A program made the translations under genes and the position numbers. The notes beneath the pieces were generated by a model. It ran no database searches. It was not told where the DNA came from and saw only the letters and a program-made list of their open reading frames with translations. This document shows, in pieces, positions 59,010 to 64,000 of a stretch of 64,000 nt of DNA. The stretch is from Sclerodactyla briareus (lineage: Eukaryota; Echinodermata; Holothuroidea; Dendrochirotida; Sclerodactylidae), in assembly GCA_026419785.1 (NCBI GenBank), contig JAODTK010005897.1, positions 62,001 through 126,000 of the forward strand. Direction: 5' to 3'. The first letter of the stretch is position 1. Every line of letters begins with the position of its first letter.

Positions 59010-60620
59010 TAGAATAGGCCCGCAGTATTCCTCGCCTGTCGTAAAAGGCGACTATAGGGGAGGACGGTTGAAGGTGACAGAATGAGGGTGAGAGTTGGGG
59101 AAGTACAATGGTGCAGGGAACAGCTGATACGAGTTCCCTGACTATCCTGAGTTCTGGCCTACTCGGTAATCTATGAGTCCTGCCTCTTGATACCACCACT
59201 GTTGTTGGTTGTGCGTGCAGGTTGGCGGAGCTGCTTGAAATCGGAGTGGAATCCCTGTGTGTGGGAGGTAGTTCCGGGCCACCTTCCAAAGGCAAGTCCA
59301 CTTCTCAAGGTCTCCGAGTAGCTCTACTGGTTTGTATTGTATTAACCTTTGGCAGTTGTCTTTCTGGTTTTGGAGATTCCCCAGTCATGAAAACCAAACC
59401 TAAACTTTTTGAAACTGTCAATTCTGGAAAGAATTGGCAAGTATAGTTAATAACCTCGAATTGGACTAACTGACTAAGGCTAGGATTCCACTAGGATTAG
59501 ATGCGTCGCGTAATGTGAAAATCGCCAATTTACGTGAACTGAGCAGGGCTAGTTTTTTGAATATGTTCTATTTAGTTTGCAAAAATAGATATTGGTCCCA
59601 CAGAAGCCAAAAATTAATAATTGAAGGCAAATCAACGCTGAATAAGCGAAATAAGCACATGTACCAATGCGTATTCGGATGCGTATCACCGCGAATGAAT
59701 TCTGTGGAATATCTTTCTCAAAAGACAAGCAACGACAACATGCATGGGCTGCTGCCTTTTTATAGTCTTTTTGCATACACTTATAATGTTTCTCTTCTGA
59801 AACAGACGTTCGTTTTCTTAAATATGTGATTTTCACATCCAGCCCGGATACGCATACGCATCTATGGAATCCCAGCCTGAGTTGGGTGCTCCGCACTACA
59901 AAAACAGGTGGATTTCATGCCACCTGAAGTCATTAAAATTTCGTCGAACCATCAGCTGTCGTCGGTTGTGCTTGCGGGTTGGTGGAGCTGCTTGAGGTTG
60001 GGTGTACACTACCTGTGTGTGGAGGGCATTCTCTGGGCCACCCTCGACTGGCGAGTCACTCCTCAAGGTCTCCGAGTAGCTCTACTGGTCTGTATTGTAT
60101 TGAGCTTGGCAGCTGTCTTTCTGGCTTTTGGTTCGAGAAAACCAATTTAAGGTTTTTAAAACTGTCAATTCTAGAAGTGAATTTTTATTTTTATTCAATT
60201 AAATGCTGAGGAATTGTTGCAAGACCCGAATCCTTCACACTGCAAGAACAGGAGGATTTCATGCCACCTGGGGTAGTTAATGAAATCTGGTGTTACAGGT
60301 CCTCACTGGGCATTGTAATCTTCAGAAACAAAGGAAAACCATAAGTCAAACCATCAGCTGGCATTGGTTGTACCTGCGTGTTGGTGAGGCTGTTTGAATT
60401 TAGGGGTGGAATCCCTGTGTGTGGATGGCATACTCGGGGCACCCTCCACTGGCAAGTCCACTCCTCAAGGTCTCCGAGTAGCTCTACTGGTTTGTATTGT
60501 GTTGACACTTGGCAGCTTTCTTCCTGGCTTTAGAGTCGAGGAAAAACAAACCCTAGGGTTCTTGAAACTGTCAATTCTAGAAGAGAATTGGCAAGCATGG
60601 TTCATAACACTGAATTAAAT
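59010..60620 (+). repeat. Triplicated repeat, about 355-400-bp unit
   Basis: Three units share GTTGTGCGTGCAGGTTGG-like starts, GGAATCCCTGTGTGTGG, GGCAAGTCCACTCCTCAAGG, TCTCCGAGTAGCTCTACTGG and GAAACTGTCAATTCTAGAAG. The TCTCCGAGTA site is at 59311, 60069 and 60471. Removing the MITE between units 1 and 2 gives spacings of about 355 and 402. Only unit 1 has the leader with CCTGTCGTAAAAGGCGAC. Open frames of about 74 codons in units 1 and 3 share GLRVALLVCIVLT, but unit 2 breaks the frame, so coding is doubtful. Confidence 0.9.
59478..59877 (+). mobile_element. Harbinger-like MITE, full-length copy
   Basis: 400 bp from GGCTAGGATTCCACTAGG to ATCTATGGAATCCCAGCC, inverted ends, flanked by TAA (59475-59477) and TGA (59878-59880), a slightly mutated three-base duplication. 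It matches the 46.85-kb copy over its length in reverse, including GTGATTTTCACATCCAGCC, ACGTTCGTTTTCTTAAATAT and TTTACGTGAACTGAGC. Confidence 0.9.
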
Positions 60621-60624
60621 TTGA

Positions 60625-62260
60625 AGAGAAGGAACCCCTGAACACTTTGTTGGCAGGTGTTTCTTTTTCTATCGTTACATCTACCATATTTCGAAATTTG
60701 ATAGATCCATCCAATTTCAACGAGCTGGTCTCACACTCGACGCCGACTGGACGTCTCACAGTGTATGACCGTGGAAGCTCTTAGCTTTTGAGGGGTTATT
60801 TGCAATGGGCCTACTCCACGGCCTGCGCAATGGGTCAGAAATCACGGTTACATGTTTGACACCACCTTTTCTAATGAAATGCTAGGATATGTGCCCTTTG
60901 TACAGATCCATCATCCAACCACGTTACTTTATGAGCAGCAAAGATAGCAAGACCGGAAGGTTTTCGCATCCATAACTCACCCAAATAGAATGGTCATGTA
61001 ATGGATTTTCTTGGAAATGTAGCGGATTGTTACTGCACTCCCCATTAACGCATCTACTAGACCTAAGTCGATTCACCATCCGAATCACTTTTAAATGAGG
61101 TTTAATTAACCACTTGCCAGAATGTCGCATGCATGGTCGATATTCTAATATGACTCGACATTGGGGCGCAGGCAAAGCGTTTTCTTACATTCCACGAACT
61201 ATCCAACTCAATGCATGTAACCGGTTACATGCATGTTTACCATGGAGCTATAATGTTAGGTAAAGTAGACATAATAGCGAAAATAATAGAGAAATAGACG
61301 CACATGGCTGCGTTATTTTGTGCGTCATTGCATAAGCCCTATACACAGTTTTCTGTCATTTCTGCCACAGGCGCGCGCGTCATCAATTTGTAACGGACGG
61401 TAAAAAAACATCTTTACTCCCCAATGTGAAAATGACGTAGATGACAGAAACCACATTGCAAATGAATCCGGTGATAAAAGCAATGTTATCGCACACATAA
61501 CGTTAGGGCATCGTTCGGAAAAGTTTCAATTTTCAAGCATTCTCTACGTAGGAAGGTGGACAACAAATGATTAATAAAAAGTTGCATGGGCCACAATGAC
61601 AATAAGGAGGCCTACAGGTGGATATGAATAGATTACAAAGAGTTCGCGAGAGAAAAGAAAGGGCACCACCCGAAGTTTTCCGTTGACAGGACGAGCAAGT
61701 GACTTTGAAATGCGCCGGCTGCCATATAAATTGTCACTTATTCTCCGCAATTGTTCACGCAGGAATTGTTTCTTCGTCACCCTTTAGCCGCTGTCCCATG
61801 TTTTGTGTCTTATATTCATCGCTAACCAAACAGTCCCCCGCGGTGCGGGGTAGCCTAACTCATAAGGGTGGTGTTAACAGACTGGCGGTATTACACAGAC
61901 ATTTGTATCGGTATTGGTTCCATTGTTACAACTGAGTTAACCCCTCCCAGTCTGATGAACCCTACCCGAGGGCAGACAAAACGCACCTTTGAAAAGTTCT
62001 GACGCTTTCTCAAAATTTAACAATCTGGCCTACTTACTACACGGCTATTTTTCCTGCACAAATATCTCCGGATACGTGCTAAGGGTTCACGTTTCGCTCA
62101 AATGCATTTTGGTTTCCGGTTACTTTCTTAGGTCGACGGATCCTAATACTAGATGTCATAGCTTCAACAGGAATTAGACATTGATAAAAAGCTATCAGAC
62201 TCTGAGCTGTAATTATTGATGACCAGGTAGTGTGCAGTGATGCAGCAAGCCTTATGTAAC
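60625..62260. other. Non-coding stretch, no gene supported
   Basis: An 83-codon minus frame at 60924-61175 has mixed composition but no family I know. Nothing else recognised. Confidence 0.4.
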
Positions 62261-62265
62261 AATAA

Positions 62266-62670
62266 CGCAACAGTGCGTAGCGATTCCTTGCCGTCTAGTG
62301 CAACTCGATGATTTCAGATATCCTAGCTTGGACCAGACCCAGGAACCATGTGCTCTGTATGGCCAACCAATATGCCATGTAAGGAACAGGCTACAGTTTT
62401 ATCAGACTCTGACTTCTGTTGGTCTTAGATGACTGTAGACCATACCCAAATCGACAATAGGGGTCATGTACTTTTGTGTACAGTAGTTATCGATCTTTTT
62501 TTTTTTTTTTGCTCGACATCCGCAGACCTCACATGACCCTGGACAAGGCCCCGATACAAAATGGACCATGCGCTCCATATGATCAGCTACATACATGTAG
62601 CAACCCTTTACAAGGGTTTACAATGGGCGTGACATGCTCACACATGCGAACACATATCCAATGAGCCATT
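62266..62670 (+). repeat. Family-B copy starting with boundary hairpin
   Basis: CGCA-ACAG-TGCG (62266-62277) then TAGCGATTCCTTGCC, followed by body words GCTTGGACCAGACC, TTGGTCTTAGATGAC, ATAGGGGTCATGTACTT and CGCTCCATATGATCAGC. Same boundary as 25580 and 37176. Confidence 0.75.
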
Positions 62671-62674
62671 GTAA

Positions 62675-63275
62675 ACGATGCGAGGATTCTTGAAGCTGTA
62701 TTTGACAGTAAGCTCAACCTTAAATCGTATGTTCGTAAGTTGTGCTAATCTGGCTGGTACGGCATTCGTCAGATCGGGAGAGAACTAGGAAATACATCGA
62801 CCAAGCACAGCAGAGAAATTGGTCAATGACTTCGTCTCTTCTCGGCTAGACTTCGGATAGTTTACTTTCAGGCCTTAACTGCATAAGTTACAAAACATCT
62901 AAAATGCAGCTGCCAGGATAGTCCCTAGGGCCCTAAAGACAACATATCACCCCTGATCTGTCTGAACTTCCTGTCAATGATCGCAATTCATTCAAGATGT
63001 TTCTTACCATGTATAAGATATTCAAAGGTATCTCTCCTGAATACCTTTCTGATCTCACCACACAATACTGTCCTTCAAGAAATCGATCACTGTTAAAAAG
63101 ACAAACGCCAGCACCTATGGTAAAAGAGCGTTCCCCTGGATAGGTCCTTCTCTGTGGACTGCCTCACCTGACGACCTCCGGGAAGCTGAGAGTGAAGGTG
63201 TGCCTATAGTTTTCCTCTTGAAGGAACTAAAGGCACACCTCTATAATCTCACTTTCTCATTTAACTATTTTGTTT
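62675..63275 (+). mobile_element. LINE 3' fragment, CR1/Jockey-like
   Basis: FDSKLNLKSYVRKLC (62701-62745) followed by SGWYGIRQIGRE matches the 'FDxxLxxxxHVxxxC...SxxxxLRxIxxI' block. KMQLPG-type and MYKIFKGISPEYLSDLT (63009-63058), KRAFPWIGPSLWTASPDDLR (63127-63185) and FLLKELKAHLYNLTF (63212-63256) follow in expected order with frame shifts. The catalytic region is absent. A relative of the 26.9-kb LINE, in the same orientation. Inactive. Confidence 0.88.
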
Positions 63276-63279
63276 TTCT

Positions 63280-63690
63280 GGAGGAGGTTTTGAAATGTAG
63301 GGTTGAACAGGGGTGATTTCAGTGAGAATGGAACCAGGCCCCATTTTGTGAGAACATGAAATTAAGTGTTACATTTCCCAACATGTATGGAAGTTTTCCG
63401 CAGCTCATGGGCACCAAACACGTGCTCACGGGCGCTAAACGGAGCCTGGCTTCCAGCTAAAATCGTCATGAGGTTGGGGGTGGGAAGGTAGAGGTACGTC
63501 GGATCTCAGTTAACATTTTCCTATGGTATTTACTTACTTCAAGAGACATGGATTACCAACAAGCAATCAATATCTTTAATAATTGAGAATTTAACAGTCC
63601 AGCGAATCAAAACAACTTTACTACTTCAAATGTTCTTCTATCAAATTATCAACTTCATTTTGTCAAACAGCATAGCAAGTAGAAGCCATC
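63280..63690. other. LINE-adjacent non-coding stretch
   Basis: No supported gene. GGCACCAAACACGTGCTCACG has a short palindrome (CACGTG). May include the LINE 3' UTR. Confidence 0.4.
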
Positions 63691-64000
63691 TGTATATTTG
63701 CATTGAGCAATGACTAACCACCCACAGCTACAGGGGACAATACTGGAGATAGCTGTGATATGAATGTACTGTACGTCGTGCATAAAAAATAAAAATTTAT
63801 CTTGTGCAACGAAATGAGTCCAGTCGTCACAAAGAATGAGCCCAAAGGTCACAAGGTCAAGGGTCAAATGAGGTCAAAAGGTCAATAGAGGTCAAAGGAG
63901 CACATTAGATGTAGCTTGCACAGACGAACAATATTCTCCATTTACCCCAACCTCTTGAAAAAGGTTGCGTTTGCGGAGATATATGAAATCACTCTTCAGT
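63690..64000 (+). repeat. Family-D repeat, continues past window end
   Basis: ACTGGAGATAGCTGTGATATG, AGTCCAGTCGTCACAAAG, GAGCCCAAAGGTCACAAGG, AGGTCAAAAGGTCAATAGAGG and AGCTTGCACAGACGAAC parallel 26137-26300 and 26384-26540 in order. Truncated by the window edge. Confidence 0.85.

Noticed and set aside
1-64000. LTR retroelement, Polinton or other virus-like insertion
   Set aside because: No paired long terminal repeats, protease/integrase blocks or capsid genes were seen. All recognisable polymerase pieces are of non-LTR type.

Overview
The window reads as nuclear DNA of a multicellular animal, most likely a marine invertebrate. An echinoderm, hemichordate or similar deuterostome is my guess, but no species marker is present. 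The reasons are low gene density, AT-rich non-coding DNA with many microsatellites, a tRNA-derived SINE, several decayed non-LTR retrotransposons, DNA-transposon remnants with target-site duplications, and two genes for metazoan-type alpha-1,3-fucosyltransferases (GT10). There is no operon structure, no phage or plasmid feature, no rRNA, no intact tRNA gene and no recognisable LTR element.

Layout. 1-1505: 3' part of a LINE with its own 3' UTR and a (CTAT)n tail. 1.5-10 kb: non-coding DNA with a few local duplications. 10-21 kb: mosaic of short 'GACCT/GACC'-rich repeat units, LINE pieces on both strands, a hAT MITE with a perfect 8-bp duplication (18780-19148), a Thr-tRNA-derived SINE (20216-20455) and one possible host exon (21131-21349, minus). 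21-26 kb: nothing I can name. 26-41 kb: repeat-dominated, with a LINE 3' end, two elements packed with short palindromic motifs, a 49-bp satellite with a 195-bp higher-order period, and long arrays of two repeat families with periods of about 110-120 and 300 bp. 41-64 kb: fewer tandem arrays. It holds both fucosyltransferase genes (minus strand, about 12 kb apart), a 1-kb hAT element with an 8-bp duplication, Harbinger-like MITEs, a LINE 5' region, a triplicated repeat split by a MITE, and another LINE end.

The only clear host genes are the two fucosyltransferases. They are paralogues, which suggests local duplication in a family that makes fucosylated glycans in the Golgi. Both are broken by several single-base frame changes while the amino-acid signal continues in the next frame without added stops. 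That fits either recent pseudogenes or unpolished indel errors in the assembly, and the sequence alone does not decide it. The rest of the window is mostly a record of transposable-element insertion and local tandem amplification. I found no convincing new multi-gene system. The most unusual items are a recurring repeat-boundary hairpin whose arms differ between copies yet still pair, and the two palindrome-motif-packed elements.
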